Origin: Dermatophagoides farinae
Lineage: Eukaryota; Arthropoda; Arachnida; Sarcoptiformes; Pyroglyphidae
Reading direction: 5' to 3'
Length of the DNA: 64,000 nt
Assembly: GCF_024713945.1 (NCBI RefSeq)
Contig: NC_134684.1
Location: 3,019,001 to 3,083,000, forward strand
Below are positions 13,201 through 26,195 of this stretch, piece after piece. The notes under the pieces are model-generated. The model was not told where the DNA came from and did no database searches. It saw nothing but the letters and a program-made list of their open reading frames with translations. Position numbers and translations under genes: made by a program. The stretch's first letter is position 1. Each line of letters opens with the position of its first letter.

Positions 13201-16200
13201 ATGTGAGACATTTAAAAATTAAAATACGCATGTGCGTGGATGTTTGTTTGATTATTATCATTCTTTGTTGTTGAATGGATTCGCTTGGTTGATTAAGAAA
13301 AGTGGTAATATTTTTTTTTCTTTTTATCTCTATCTATTTAGTCTTAATGGATTAATGGGTTTTAAATGATAAAAATTTGATATTTATAAAAGTAATAACC
13401 CAAACAGCAACCTAAACAAACAAAAAACGGCCAAAATGACAACCACACATACTTGTTGAATGCAAAACAATGGAAAACAATATATATATATAAATGGTCA
13501 ACCTGTTGATATCAACGTATGTCGTGTAGAAAAGGCCGGATAATCTGGATCAAATGTGGTATAAATGATATAAGAAGATAAATTGCTGCTAGTGAAGAAA
13601 ATTTTTTTTTTTTGCTGTTGCTTTCACTACAATTTTTTACTTTATAAAAAAAAATTTGTCCATATTTTCAAATGGTCGATAATCATTTCGATGATGAACA
13701 AACAAAACAAAAAACAAAACAAAAAAAAAAAAAAGATTTTAATGAAAATTGAATGTTTTTGTTTTCCTGTAACCAAAAAACATTCCTATATATAAAATAA
13801 AATTAAAACTGAAAATAGCATCAACAATTGATCTTTGATCGGCCAATCAACCGAATATATAGTAGTAATGATAACAATGGATGAAATGAATGAATGAATG
13901 AAAATCGTCTTAACATTCATTATTATCGGATGATTGTCGAATATAAAGATTGTCGTCCATTAGTGTTTGTTGCTAGTTAAAACGATTATTTTTTTTTTGT
14001 CCTAATCAATTGAGGAAACTGAAATCAATAAATGATTGACTATCCTTAATGATTGTAAAATGATCAATACAATTCATCATCATCATCATCCTAATCATGA
14101 TCAGTAGAGACAATAATCATCATTTTTTTTTTAATCACATTAATTTGGATTCATGAGTTAAATACAATATAAAACAAAACGGGAAAAACAAAAACACTGA
14201 AAATAAATGATTATTCATTGAAACAATTCATTTTGGGCCAGCCAAAAACACATTGTTTGATTTTTTTCTTTAATTCAAATGATGAATATTTTTTTATTTA
14301 TATATATTGATCCTTGAATCTGATTGAATGAAGGATTGCCGATACAAATGTAACAATCATTTATCTCGTTGTTTTTTTTAAAATGGATTCAGATTGTCAA
14401 ATCTGATTTTTATTATTATACCGTTGTCATATTCAATGTTTTTTTTTTTGCATAAAGAATGATTTGACAATTTAACCATGGAGCACCAAATATACACAAA
14501 AATAAATACAGCACACACACAACACAACACACACACACACATAGAGACCAATGATTCTGGATGATGAAAAAACCAATATTTGGTAAAATCACTGATGTGA
14601 CTGGACATGTTATTATTATCATCATCATCATCATCAACAACAACAACATCGACCGACGAACTCGATATATCTGCAAACAAATTATCTTTCGATATAAATA
14701 TTGTATGCATGTATAATACAACAATTGAATTGAATAGTGGAATTTTTTACAGTATAGTTCTCTATGACAAATCATCATCATCATCATCATCAAAATGGAG
14801 GGAGGATCTCACCTGGATTGCACACATTGAAAACATTTGAATTATTATTATCATGAAAAAGGAAAAAAAAATTGTCGAATAGATCATCATTATCATCATC
14901 ATCATCATCGTCATGAAGATGAGAATGGTGATGATAGTCATTTGGTTTTTTTTTATCATATACAAAAAAATGAACATACAAACACACATCACATCATCAA
15001 CTATCATCACGATGGTTACCTTTCCATTATTATTATGATGATGATTCATATTTTTGTGTGTGTGTGTGTATATGTTCCAACAGTAAAAGTCTAAAACAGA
15101 CACACACACACACATAAACACGAATACAAAGATATGAGAAGGAATCGAATGCATCATTCATTCATTTCATCCACCTTTCTTTCTATCATTGTATATATTA
15201 CGATGATGATGATGATGGTTATGAGCTTCGTTTGTTTTTGTTCTGTTGTAGATTGACAAAAAAAAAAAAACAAAAAATATAATGCCATGCCATGACAATA
15301 ATAATACAGAAGATGAACAAAAAAAAAAAAAAAACAGAACGTTTAAACCGGATAATCCATTTGAAATGAACAAATGATCCAAACATTTAACAATTGTTTG
15401 TGTGTGTGCAATCTGAAATTGTAACAACAACAACAACAACAACAACAACAGGATTCAAAATAATAAATTGTTGTCGTTGTCGTTTTTTTATCAATGATAA
15501 TGATCACAAACTGGTTGAAATGTCGAAATTTTTTTTTTTTGATATTTTTCCCGCATAATCATGATTTTTTTTTTTGATCGATCAACCAAAATAGTCATGT
15601 TTGTGCCTATTTTCAAAACGGTTAATTTCATAGGAAAAATATTCATGACCATCATTTATTGAATGATTATTATTCAAACAAGTGATTCAAAGATTGATTT
15701 ATCAATATTAAAATAACGATATTATGATAATTGAATATGCGTGAAATGGTTATCATCATGTTCAATTTTTTTTTCTTCTCATTTTCATTTATTTCAGTCT
15801 CCTATCCAATATATAATCTGATCGATCATTATTGATTTATCTATATTGATCCTTTTTTTTTCTTCGGCTCATTCATTCATCATTCTAATTTGATTGTAAA
15901 TCTAAAAATATACAATGATAGATTATCCCCACATTCAAATATCAATATGGCTAATGCAACAGGTTGTTGGTCTGGTTTTTCTCCTAAATCCATTGCCTAA
16001 ATCGATGAATATTGGCTATATTCAGATGAACAACAACAACAACAACAACAATTACAATAGACTATGGAAATTGTATTAAAATAAAAAATAAATTAATCAG
16101 AGGAAAAAAAATGACATCCAACCATCATTCTGGTGATCAATTGATTTTTTGCAGATCAAAAATCGATATACGATCAAAATAACTTATAGTTTATGGGGTT

Positions 16201-19200
16201 TAACAAATAATAAATCATTCGAATCATGTATCATCATCATCATCATCATGGTTTGTTTATTTCATTTGTTTGAAATAATAGTAAAACAAAAAATTGGGTC
16301 GCCAAATGACCAAACAACAACAACAACTGCAACAAGAACCACATCAGCAGTAGATTTTGATGGTTTTTTTTTTAAATTTCGATGATGGATGCGGTCAAGG
16401 ATGAAACAAAAACCAAAACAGAAAACCAACCGTTCGTGACGTGACCATTGTCGTGATAGGTTGAAGACAAAAAAAAATAAAATAAAATAACAAACAAACA
16501 AACAAGCCCAATACATCATCATCATCATCAGATGTATGAAAATTCAAAATCAAGATCATAAATTGTTAAGATCATCATACACAATTCTTGAATGCTATGT
16601 TTTACCTTTTATTTTGGCTAATTTGTTTAAGAAAGAATTTTTTTTATACACCTATGTATTTGATCAAAAGTAAAATAAAATATAATCTGGTACCAGTCTG
16701 CTACCAGTTTTTTTTTTCGTTTAATACCATCATCACATAAAACGGATTGATTCAATCAATCATTTTATGGTACACATTGTTTGTTAAATATCTGGACAAA
16801 TGAAAACTGAAAAATTTTTTTTTTCTTCAAAAGTTCATTCATTTATTTCATGGTAATAATTGGATTTAGGTTTTGCAACCAGCGAAAACAAACAACAACA
16901 ACGTGTATCAATGTTTGTTTGTTTTTTTTCTTACTGGTTTGATTTGTGAGAACTTTTTTTTTTTTTTTTGGTTAAACTAATAAAATTGTGTACCTAAGCA
17001 TACAAGTATGGTATGTGTTCATTTGTAAATTATAGCAAATATATTTCTTTTAACCCAAACTTGACTTTACGTTATAATAATGATATTATTATTATTATCA
17101 TGATGATGAAAAAGAAATGAGGACATTTTCAATGGTGGTTGTTTTAGAAACAACAACCAACCAAAAAAAAAAACTTTGTCACTCTGTGTCTGAGTGGATT
17201 AAGAGAAAAAAAGAAAAAAAAGAAAGAGAAACAAGAGCTAAAGTCATTTGGTGGCTGATGGATCGTTATCTGGATAATAATAATAATGAAACAAAATGAA
17301 ATTAACAAACACACACACACATGCACATGTACATTGTACAATGATAAAACGAAACAAAACAAAAAAAAACACCAAATAAAATTGGTGCCATTTTCATGGT
17401 GGTTAGTGATTCGTTAATTTCCTTTTTCAATCATTTCACAATTTAAAAAAAAATGAATACAGAATAATAATCCCGGTGTTTAATTCAAAATCATACAAAC
17501 AATCGTACAAATGGTGATGATAGCACCATGTATCAGAATGTTTCAGAAAATTATTTTTCTCATTACCATTATATTGAAACTTACATTTCTTTGGATTTGT
17601 TTTCCGGTTCTATTTGATAATAATGATTTGCAGCTAAACATTCATTACATTCATATGAATCAAATTCAATGATGTAATCATCGATTTGATTATCAATTAT
17701 CGAAATTTGATTATTATCATTATTATTTTGACATTGATTATGTTTATGTTTGGTATTTGTTGCAGCTATTTCATGATGACCGAGGTTATCGTCGATATTG
17801 ATGGCAGAATTTGATGAGATTTTTTTCGATTTCGTTGATTGATGATAATGTTGATGATAATTAAATTTATTTCCACATAAACTATTGTCGTTATCGTTGT
17901 TGTTGTTGTTGTTGTTGTGGTGATGTTTATAATTATCGTTTGGCTGTTTATGATAATCAAATTTATTTATATCATCATCACCATTATTATTATTGGCACT
18001 GATTGAATTTTCAATCATAACATTATCACCACCATAATCATCACAATTATAAGGACAACATGAATGGCGATGATCTATTCGTATTAGATTAGCCAATTGT
18101 TTTATCGTTGGTGTCGTCGTTGTTGTTGTTGTTGTTGCTGGAACAGTTTTGGTAAAATTTTGTAAAATCAACGACAAAGATGACGATGACGATGAATGCA
18201 GTTGCTGTTGTTGTTGTTCATTCGGCCGTTCGTACCAATCTCGGTGGCAGCTGCGGCTGTTGACTTTTAATGGCAACGATTTTGATGTCGATGGTAACCA
18301 TCGTTGTGATTGTTGTTGTCGTAGTAGTGGTGATGATGATGATGATGATGATGAAACATCCACCGTTTCAATGAATTTTTCTATGTCATCAATGTCTGTC
18401 TTATTTTTCCGTATGAAATCAACAACAACAGGTTGTCGCCATTGTTGTTTTGCTTTGGTTATTGCCTCTACTTCGGGCCATAACTCCACCTCAATGTTCT
18501 CTACATTTTCATTTTGTTTCTGTTGGTTATATTTCCGTAATAATAATGGTGTTTCGTCGTCGTCGTCGTCGTTGTCGTCGTTGACGAAGACGACTTGGAA
18601 ATTTTTGCTTTTGTTATCATTATTATTGCCATTTTCTTTGGGATGGCCAGATTCATTGTGTTGTTGATCAATGTTGTTATCGTTGTCTTTATTGTAATGG
18701 TCCAATGCATTTGATAACTTTGAATTATTATTTTGAACAAAAAAATTTTGATGATGGCCACTACTACCATTTTGTGGCTTCTTTTGTTGTTCATATAATA
18801 GATCCTGAATAAATGTCCGTCGATTTTCATTCAACAATGATGATGATGATGATAGTGGTAGTGGCTTCACAGGTTGATATTGTTTATTCTTAATTTCAAC
18901 TGACCATGGTAGTGGACAATCATGTTTTGTTGAAATTTTGATCATTGTTTCTGGTGGTGTTTTAATTTCCATTTCATTACATTCATTTGAATATTCAGAT
19001 TCTTCTGGCATTTTTTCTGTTTGATTACTATAAATAGCCAAAAGAAAAAAAAAAGAAGAATTGAGATTAGATTCTTTCTCTCATCTATCATAAGTGTCAA
19101 CCAAGTTCATTCATCCACATATTCAAACAGAATCTGGTTCATAATTTTAATAGCAACAACAACAACAACAACAACAACAAAATTGAAAATCATCCATCCG

Positions 19201-22200
19201 TTAATCATCAAATGGCTATAGTTTAGAATTTATTCACATTCACATTCACATTATTCTGCAAAATGGTCAAATTCACATTGAAATGGCATAATATCCTGTA
19301 AAATAGAAACCAATGTCTATGAAAATTCTAATTAACCTTTTACTGCATCAATGATTCTTTATCATTTCATATTTTTGATTCATTTTTTTTTCTATTATTC
19401 TCATTGAGATTATAATAACTTTTTGTCTATTCATTGATCCATGGATTGTTTTTTATTTTGCACATTTATGGAGATCAAAAACAAAAAAAAATCTGTCCAT
19501 TCAACATGATATATATATATATGTCATGTACTAGATCCTTTCTAGATTTCACTGTATTTGTGAATGTCACTCAATACAGGATTCTAGGGTGCAGCTGATG
19601 GGGATTTTCATGACACTGGAAATGAATATTAAGTCGCCAACCTCACTAATAACAAGGAAATTTATTTAACGATTAAGGATGAATGTTCGATAAATTATTT
19701 TATTTATTTGTGGATATAAATCATTCGATTGAAAATACAATAGATTAAATAGAATTTATATGATGAAAGTGTCGATTAGTTTTGTGAAAAGAAAAGGGAT
19801 TGTTGAGTCGAATGTTGAAGATGAAATGAGATGGTCAATAAATTCTATAGAGATAGAATTTATCGAAATGCGTCAACCATGGAGGTCGAAGAAAGTGATT
19901 AGTCGAATATTGAAGATGAAGTGAGATGGTCAATAAATTCTATAGAGATAGAATTCATCGAAATGCGTCAACCATGGAGGTCGAAGAATAATTAGTCGAA
20001 AATTGAAGATGAAGTGAGATGGTCAATAAATTCTATAGAGATAGAATTCATCGAAATGCGTCAACCATGGAGGTCGAAGAATAATTAGTCGAAAATTGAA
20101 GATGAAGTGAGATGGTCAATAAATTCTATAGAGATAGAATTCATCGAAATGCGTCAACCATGGAGGTCGAAGAATAATTAGTCGAAAATTGAAGATGAAG
20201 TGAGATGGTCAATAAATTCTATAGAGATAGAATTCATCGAAATGCGTCAACCATGGAGGTCGAAGAATAATTAGTCGAAAATTGAAGATGAAATGATGAG
20301 ACGATCTAGCCGATGGCGATCTTGGTATTTAGTCGCTCGACTTCAGCTAGACGGGCACTCGAGTTGGATTTTAATAGTGATCTTGATGCAACAAGCACTA
20401 AATTCCAAATGAGATTCGAAGGCCTCGATTGGCGATTTGCCAATCGTTTTTATACTTTCGGTCGTTTCAAATGACATTTCGGGACAGATGGTTGGCAGAC
20501 CAGGTGCGGACGCTGTCAGTTTTGACAGGAAACCCATTGTTCCATTGTAACCAAGAAATCATAATGGGCTTTTGTTCCATGTTGTCCAGGTGTGTCCAAT
20601 TCCATTGTTGTTCGGGCAACAGTTTGATTCATTGCCCGTCAGTCCTTTGTTCTCGATGCCAAATGTCGTTGGTCAAGCGGATGACCATTTGTTGTTTAAG
20701 GATGACTCTCTTTTGTTCTCACTGATTTATGGCTAGGACTCTAGGTCCCGGTATCAACAGATGTCGATAATCCTGGCAGATATGTTGGATGGAAATATCT
20801 CACGGTCTCATTAACAATAGACTTCATGGCATTTCCATGCGTTTTGATTGATTATCGTTATAGCCAGGTGTTGGTCGGTTGGTACGTATCGACTCGTGAA
20901 CAATGAACAGATTAAACTGCTCCGTCCGAATGATAGCCAACCATTCCATTGTTTACGATCCATCTGTTGCTTAAAGAAAATTGACGGTTCCACGGTTGGG
21001 ATCCGTTCATAAATCAAGTGATAGAGGCCAAAGACATGACATATATATAAAGACAAGGACAAACCATTTTACATTAGAGAATAAATGAGAATGAATGTCC
21101 GACTTGTCAATTTATCAAATATAGGGTATAATAATAATGCATGCACTAATAGGAATGTGATATGTAAAGTAGTATGAAAAAAAGGCCGGAAAATATCTAT
21201 TTACAACAACAACAACAACAACAACAAAAAAAAAAAGAGAAAAAAAAATATTGTCGGTGACAGGTGAGTAATTGATGTGTGTGTGTGTGTGTAAAATGTG
21301 TATATATGTAAGAAATATAAATGGAAACATTGTTGTTGTTGTTGTTGTTGTTTTTTCATTTTGATTACCATAAATTTGAATGTTGTTGAAATGTTGTTGT
21401 CATTGATGAAATTTTCTTTTTTTCACCATTATCAGGATTATCATCATCATCATCAACATCAACATGGATCGATGACTTTTTATTTGTTACATTGTGATCC
21501 GTTGAAATAATCGTTGATGTTGTTGTTGTTGTTTGATCTTGATCTTGATCAATATTGGCATTGATCATCATCATTGATTTTGATTGTCGATGTTCATGAT
21601 GGCCAGAATGATAAACAGGTTTTATATCAGGTTCTATATTGATAGGTGTGGGGGGTGGTGGTGGTGGTTAGAAAGACAAAAAATTTGAGAAATTCTAAAT
21701 CATTTATTCATTGTTTATCATTTTGATTGATCGATAATCGATCCATATCTAAAATATTGGCAGCAACATAATTTTGTTTTGTTTCAACGAGAGAGAGAAA
21801 GGGAGGGAGAGAGAAAAAGAATAAAAGGCTACAGGCTTTAGGCCAAATAAACACATTTATTCTATTGTTTTATTCCAAAAAATCAATTGTTCAAATCTTT
21901 ACAATCAATATGAATGAATCATAAGATTTTTAATGTCCTGAAAATGATGATGATGATGTTTTTTTTCAACCAAACGATGAATCGATGACCTTTTTACGCT
22001 CAATTGAACATATGTCGATGATTGGTGGTTGCCAATCGACCAATTCTGAATTTTTTTTTTTATTTTATTTCTATTCATGATTCCTGCATTTAGCCCGTCC
22101 AATCATCTATACAATATGATTTTATTTTATTGTGATAAAATTGGAATTGATTTATGGTATTCACCACCACCAACACGAATGATGAATATAATCACTGTGT

Positions 22201-22789
22201 GGTGACCAAATAATCAATCAATACATGTATTGAGATCGATAAAATCAATAACAATCAATATATTATCAATTAATTTGAAAAGAGGCGAAAAAAAGATCAT
22301 TTGGTAATAAGTAGAGAAAAAAAATGCTGAAAAATGAACAAACAAACAACAAAAAAAAACAGCGAAAAGAAAAAAGAACTAAATAAACTAGAACAAAATG
22401 GTTAGTGTCAACATTAAAATAGAATGAATGGAACAAAAAAAAAGCGGTAAAAAAAATTTTTTGTTCCAATTTGCATCAATTTTTTTTTCTTCAATTGTTT
22501 TTCTCCATTACTGACCGTTTAATGTTGGTGAATAACCAAGTGGATGATGATGATGATGGACCTTTATATTGTTATCATCACTATCATTATTTGAATTGTT
22601 ACGAATAATTGACAATAATTTTGTCAAAGATTGTTGTCGTCGTCGTTGTTGTTGTTGTTGTTGTTGATGATGATTGTTTTTGTCTTTGTCTTGTTGTAAT
22701 TCATGAAACCATGGTGGTAATGATGATGATGATGATGATGATGGTGATGATGGGACACCATTCTCATCGTTGATTGTATTTTCATTCAT
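1275..22789 (-). CDS. Giant taperin/phostensin-like protein, nine coding exons
   Basis: Exons (minus strand, 5' to 3'): 22789-22516, 21633-21369, 19027-17585, 13164-12880, 12713-10780, 10612-9443, 5984-4813, 1852-1606, 1531-1275. They total 7,047 nt, an uninterrupted 2,348-residue frame. Most donors are strong (gtaagt at 17584 and 4812) and every phase agrees. The 12880/12713 join and the 5984 acceptor are the weakest. The protein is mostly Asn/Ser/Gln/Asp/Thr low complexity. Ordered islands are PPWFHEL (residues 25-31), GIVHRLRHKFMTLS (about 920) followed by a SSLEEL box, and a block at about 2160-2200 containing INFIGENIIIS, then LSVRFDHSRPPIFEYP, then an acidic run. The last block resembles the taperin/phostensin PP1-docking segment (KISF-type motif, then TFEYPSE and an acidic stretch). 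SVRF would be the RVxF-type PP1 site. Known family members bind PP1 and actin-rich structures; that role here is inferred. Human taperin is about 700 residues, so this one is roughly three times longer. The start is the first ATG, at 22789. Some exons could be alternatively spliced. Confidence 0.6.
1853..4812 (-). other. Intron of the taperin-like gene
   Basis: About 3.0 kb between the exons ending at 4813 (donor gtaagt) and starting at 1852 (acceptor tttag). It holds (CA)n at 2516-2541, (GT)n at 3817-3844, several (CAT)n runs and a GTC/GTT run at 4142-4172. No internal exon is supported. Confidence 0.6.
3817..3844. repeat. (GT)n microsatellite
   Basis: A pure GT run preceded by CGCGCG, inside an intron of the taperin-like gene. 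A shorter CA run lies about 80 bp upstream, so the two could pair in RNA. Confidence 0.9.
5985..9442 (-). other. Intron of the taperin-like gene
   Basis: About 3.5 kb of AT-rich, microsatellite-laden DNA, including (CAT)n at 8589-8620 and (CA)n near 8470 and 8852. An alternative acceptor at 6175/6176 is in phase with the upstream exon but runs out of frame through a (GGT)n tract, so the acceptor at 5985/5986 is preferred. No coding sequence recognised. Confidence 0.5.
8589..8620. repeat. (CAT)n microsatellite
   Basis: About eleven perfect copies of the triplet. It is typical of dozens of such runs in the window, which occur in exons as Asp/Ser/His codons and in introns and intergenic DNA alike. 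Confidence 0.9.
13165..17584 (-). other. Large intron of the taperin-like gene
   Basis: About 4.4 kb between the donor gtaagt at 17584 and an acceptor at 13165/13166. The flanking exons join in phase (AT plus A). The content is homopolymers, (CAT)n, (CA)n and (GTT)n. I see no internal exon, though another small in-phase exon cannot be excluded. Confidence 0.55.
19805..20295. repeat. 93-bp tandem satellite, five copies plus a partial
   Basis: The box gatggtcaataaattc recurs with starts near 19830, 19925, 20018, 20111 and 20204. This gives units of 95 bp (first) then 93 bp, nearly identical from the second copy on. Each unit contains AATTCTATAGAGATAGAATT, a perfect hairpin with 8-bp arms and an AGAG loop. 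In the first copy the arms extend to 11 bp (19838-19863). Units also share a GTCAACCATGGAGGTCG segment. A truncated sixth copy ends near 20295. The repeat period is not a multiple of a codon-sized coding motif and no long open frame runs through it, so it is non-coding. Confidence 0.9.
20296..21095. mobile_element. Possible decayed transposable element or solo-LTR remnant
   Basis: About 0.8 kb directly after the satellite has more balanced composition and lacks the microsatellites that fill the rest of the window. Near its right end are a TATATATAAA box (about 21039-21048) and, some 35 bp on, an AATAAA signal (about 21082-21087). That spacing recalls the promoter and poly(A) part of an LTR. 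I found no convincing terminal repeats, target-site duplication or protein domain; the short open frames (20429-20725 plus, 20811-21062 minus) match nothing I know. Confidence 0.3.
21634..22515 (-). other. First intron of the taperin-like gene
   Basis: The donor gtcagt follows 22516 and the acceptor with a strong pyrimidine tract (CCACC-rich) ends at 21634. Phase 1 joins G to AA to give Glu. The content is AT-rich with a GAGA run near 21790. No gene is seen in it. Confidence 0.65.
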
Positions 22790-23060
22790 TTTGAGAATGG
22801 AAAAAAAAATTTGTCCAAAAAATTCTATTCAATTTTGATTGGAATGAACAACAACAACAAAAACAAAATCAGACCATACTAACACTAAAATGTCCTCCTT
22901 ATTGATATTGGTAACAAAATCTTTACCATTATGAGCTACGGCACTTTTTTTTCTTTTTTAATTGAAAAAAAACTCTAATCAAATCTCAAATAAAAGTGTT
23001 ATGAAAATGTTTTTTTATGTTATCATTTCTCAATCCAGTATCACAAAAAAAAGTCAGGTA

Positions 23061-23095
<35 letters not shown>

Positions 23096-24285
23096 ATGAT
23101 AAAACAATCAATTATCATCATAGAAAATGGAAAAATGTCTGATGATGATTGACAATCTGTCGTCAAACAGCGTTGACAGATGTAATAATTGTAATCAAAC
23201 TGATAATGAAAAAAAAAAATTTTGACAGATTTAATTTAATATAATAGAGAAATTCTAAGAACTTGAGATTTATGTCAATAATAATGATTTTTTTTTTTTT
23301 TTTTGGATTTCTTGTACCATATTTTCCATTATTGTGATAGAACATATTTATTATTGTTGAATGACGTAAGCAAAAAAAAAATGAAATATATAATTTTATT
23401 GCTTTACAGAATCATTCATTCATTGATCAAGAATCCTGAAATTGAATCAATATTCATGATTTAAACGGATTCCCTAATATTCGATTGGTTAATGTGTGTG
23501 TGTATGCGAGCACAAAAAAAACATGCTCAAATAAAAAAAAAACCAGTTCAACCGGAATGGTCAGGTTGAAAATGTATGGATTACAGCCTGTGAATGGTAA
23601 TCATATATGATGATGTTGAGCAACTCTTTTATTTTATTTTATTTTTTTTTCATTTCAATGCCTGGAACAAACAAGATTTGACTAGTGATGCACCGTATAC
23701 AGTGTTATGGCTATTCTTAGAATTCAACATCATCATCATCTTGTCCATATATATGAGAAGAAGCATTGGGAAAGAAAGAAAGATGGAAAAAAACCTAAAA
23801 TCCAATAATAATGATATGGCAATAATTATTGGAAAACACCATGCACACCATCATCAAGGATATTGAGGCATGTGTTTATGGCATGTGTTTATAACAATGT
23901 GTGCATATGAAATCGAATTATTAGAATTATAAAAATGTGTGGAGAATAAGAAATTTAAACTTGTATATATTAAGAATCTTATGATTATGATGATGATAGC
24001 GATATTATTAAAAGATTTATAATATCACCAAGACAACGCAATACTCTGTTTTTCTATATACATCCAGTGAATAATCATCATCACTTATATAGAGACATCA
24101 GAATCGGACAGACTATAGAATATTCTCATTCACGATAATGTATCCATATATCGAATATCAAGAAAACTTTTATATAGAGAAAGATTCGAGGGTAAAACTT
24201 CTACCTCTTCGCTATCAACAAACAACATTGACATGTCGATGACAACGATAGTTACCAACAACAGCAGCAGCATCAGCAACAGCAA

Positions 24286-24317
<32 letters not shown>

Positions 24318-26195
24318 GAATTACTAAGAATAAGTTGTTATACTGAAAATTCAAAGCAAAACAATCAACCAACAATGAAAAAAAACATTTTCTAAATGAT
24401 AGAAACAAAAAACCTTGTCATGATTCTGTTTTCATTCTATTCTGTTTGTTGTTTTTGTTTATGTTGAAAATTCTTGTTTTTGAATTGTCATCATTTGTTA
24501 CAAGAATAATCAAACGAAAAAAAAACACACACATACACACAGACAGACAAAATACTCCTACTTAAAGAATGTGTACATTTCGGCCATCACGTCGACGACG
24601 TTTGATGACAACAACAACAACAACAACAACAATGATCAACAAAGAAAGTAATAAAAAAAAATCAAGCTATCATGATAGCTACCATCCACCACAACCATAC
24701 CACCATCAACAATACAATAACCAAAAGAAAAAACCTTGAAAAGATCAACAAAAAAAAAATATCAACATGGTAGACATTTCATTTACGAGTCAGAAAAACA
24801 ATCAACTATACTACTAAAAAAAAGCAATCAAAATTTAATTTACAATAATATAATCATCATCAACAACAACAACAACAACGACAGCGTTTATAATAGAATT
24901 CGACAATATTTCAAATGAATTTCATATATTCCTCATGATGAAATCAATAATCAATAATCGATTTTATTATTTCGTTTCATCATCATCATCATCATCATCG
25001 TTATTATGAGCTGGAAGAAAACAAAAAAATTGTCAATCATTTTATATTATAATAATGAAATTAATATATCTATAATAACTACTACAAATACAAAATGTTG
25101 ATCATAATAATAGCCAAGTCATGGTTATTTACTTTTGTTTGAAAACAAAAAAAAAATGTTCATGTGATTTCAAATTGATTGTCGTTGTTTTTGTTTGTTC
25201 GTTTGTTTGTTTGTTTGTTTGTGATCATTCATGACAACAAACCATCATATATATAGAATTATTATTTAGACAAATAGAATGACAGATATCATAATTTGTT
25301 CTTGTTTTTTGTATTTTTGAAAGATAGTCACACCTCGTACACAGAGAATATAGTATCTCATCGTCATCCTTGATCTAGTTTTTTCTTCTTTTTTTTGGTT
25401 TTGGTTTTGAGTCTGAGTTTTCTATATTTCGGTTTTGTTTTTGTTTTGTTTTTTTTTCATTTTGAATATTTGTCGTCTGTCATTTGTATATGATTTCAAA
25501 ATCAAGTCATCATCATCATCATCATCATCATCATCAACATTCATTCATTCATTCATTATTTCCTCGTGTGTTTGCCATTTGTTCATTTTGTGTACATGTG
25601 TCTCTGTTTTAAATATTTGTGAATTTCAATTTCATTTCGATGTGCACGAGAAAAAAAATGTGGTATATATAGAAAATTAAAATGAAAAGAAACAAAAAAA
25701 ACGTGAAACGTTTACATTGAGCTTTGAAAATTTTTATTTTTTACATATACACACACACATACAAGAAATGATCATCAACAAATTTTAAATGTGCCCGAAT
25801 CTGATTCAATAACGGGAATAAAATTAAATTTTTTTTTCTATGAATTTTAATCTACACACACTCTATATATACAACAACGAAAAAAAACCTGGGTACGTAG
25901 AATGTAATGATGTATTTTCACATGTGAATTATTAATTTTTGTGTTCATTGATTTTTAATACTGTTTTTTTCGGTTTTTCTTCCAAAAACAGAAAAATTGA
26001 ACACCCCCCTCCCCACATGATCAATAATCATGATCATACTGAATGAGCAATCATGATCATCATCATTTAACATTCCATTTATTTGAAATGTTTTTACTGT
26101 TATGTTCATTTATTTTTTTTAATGGAAAATTTTCCTTTTTACTACGATTTTAAATTTTCAATACGAAAAAAAAAATTGATGAGAAGATAAAAAAA
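22790..26195. other. Intergenic region between divergent genes
   Basis: About 3.4 kb between the first ATG of the taperin-like gene (minus) and the ATG of the Kelch gene (plus), so it should hold both promoters and 5' UTRs. It contains (GT)n at 23065-23094, a CAG/CAA-rich run at 24250-24320 and a (CAT)n run near 25508. The CAG/CAA run has a stop just upstream in the Gln frame, so it does not make a supported exon. Confidence 0.5.
23065..23094. repeat. (GT)n microsatellite
   Basis: About fifteen pure GT units lying upstream of the taperin-like gene's first coding exon. No function is implied. Confidence 0.9.

Larger units (their letters stand above)
19028..21368 (-). other. Intron holding a satellite array and TE-like DNA
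   Basis: About 2.3 kb between exon 2 (donor gtaatc after 21369) and exon 3 (acceptor tatag before 19027). Unlike the other introns it carries a tandem satellite and a stretch of more balanced base composition, described separately. Confidence 0.6.

Noticed and set aside
14378-15157. Several overlapping open frames on both strands
   Set aside because: All are translations of (ATC)n and (CA)n runs (poly-Asp, poly-His, poly-Met, Cys-Val alternation) with no conserved sequence.
20429-20725. Cys-rich open frame in the compositional island
   Set aside because: Longer than chance for the AT-rich background, but the island is less AT-rich, so stops are rarer. It shows no domain, repeat of cysteine spacing or splice context.
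24130-24408. Leu-rich open frame (minus) or Gln-rich frame (plus) over a CAG/CAA run
   Set aside because: The content is only a translated CAA/CAG repeat, and in the Gln frame a stop lies just upstream. No splice signals connect it to the Kelch gene.
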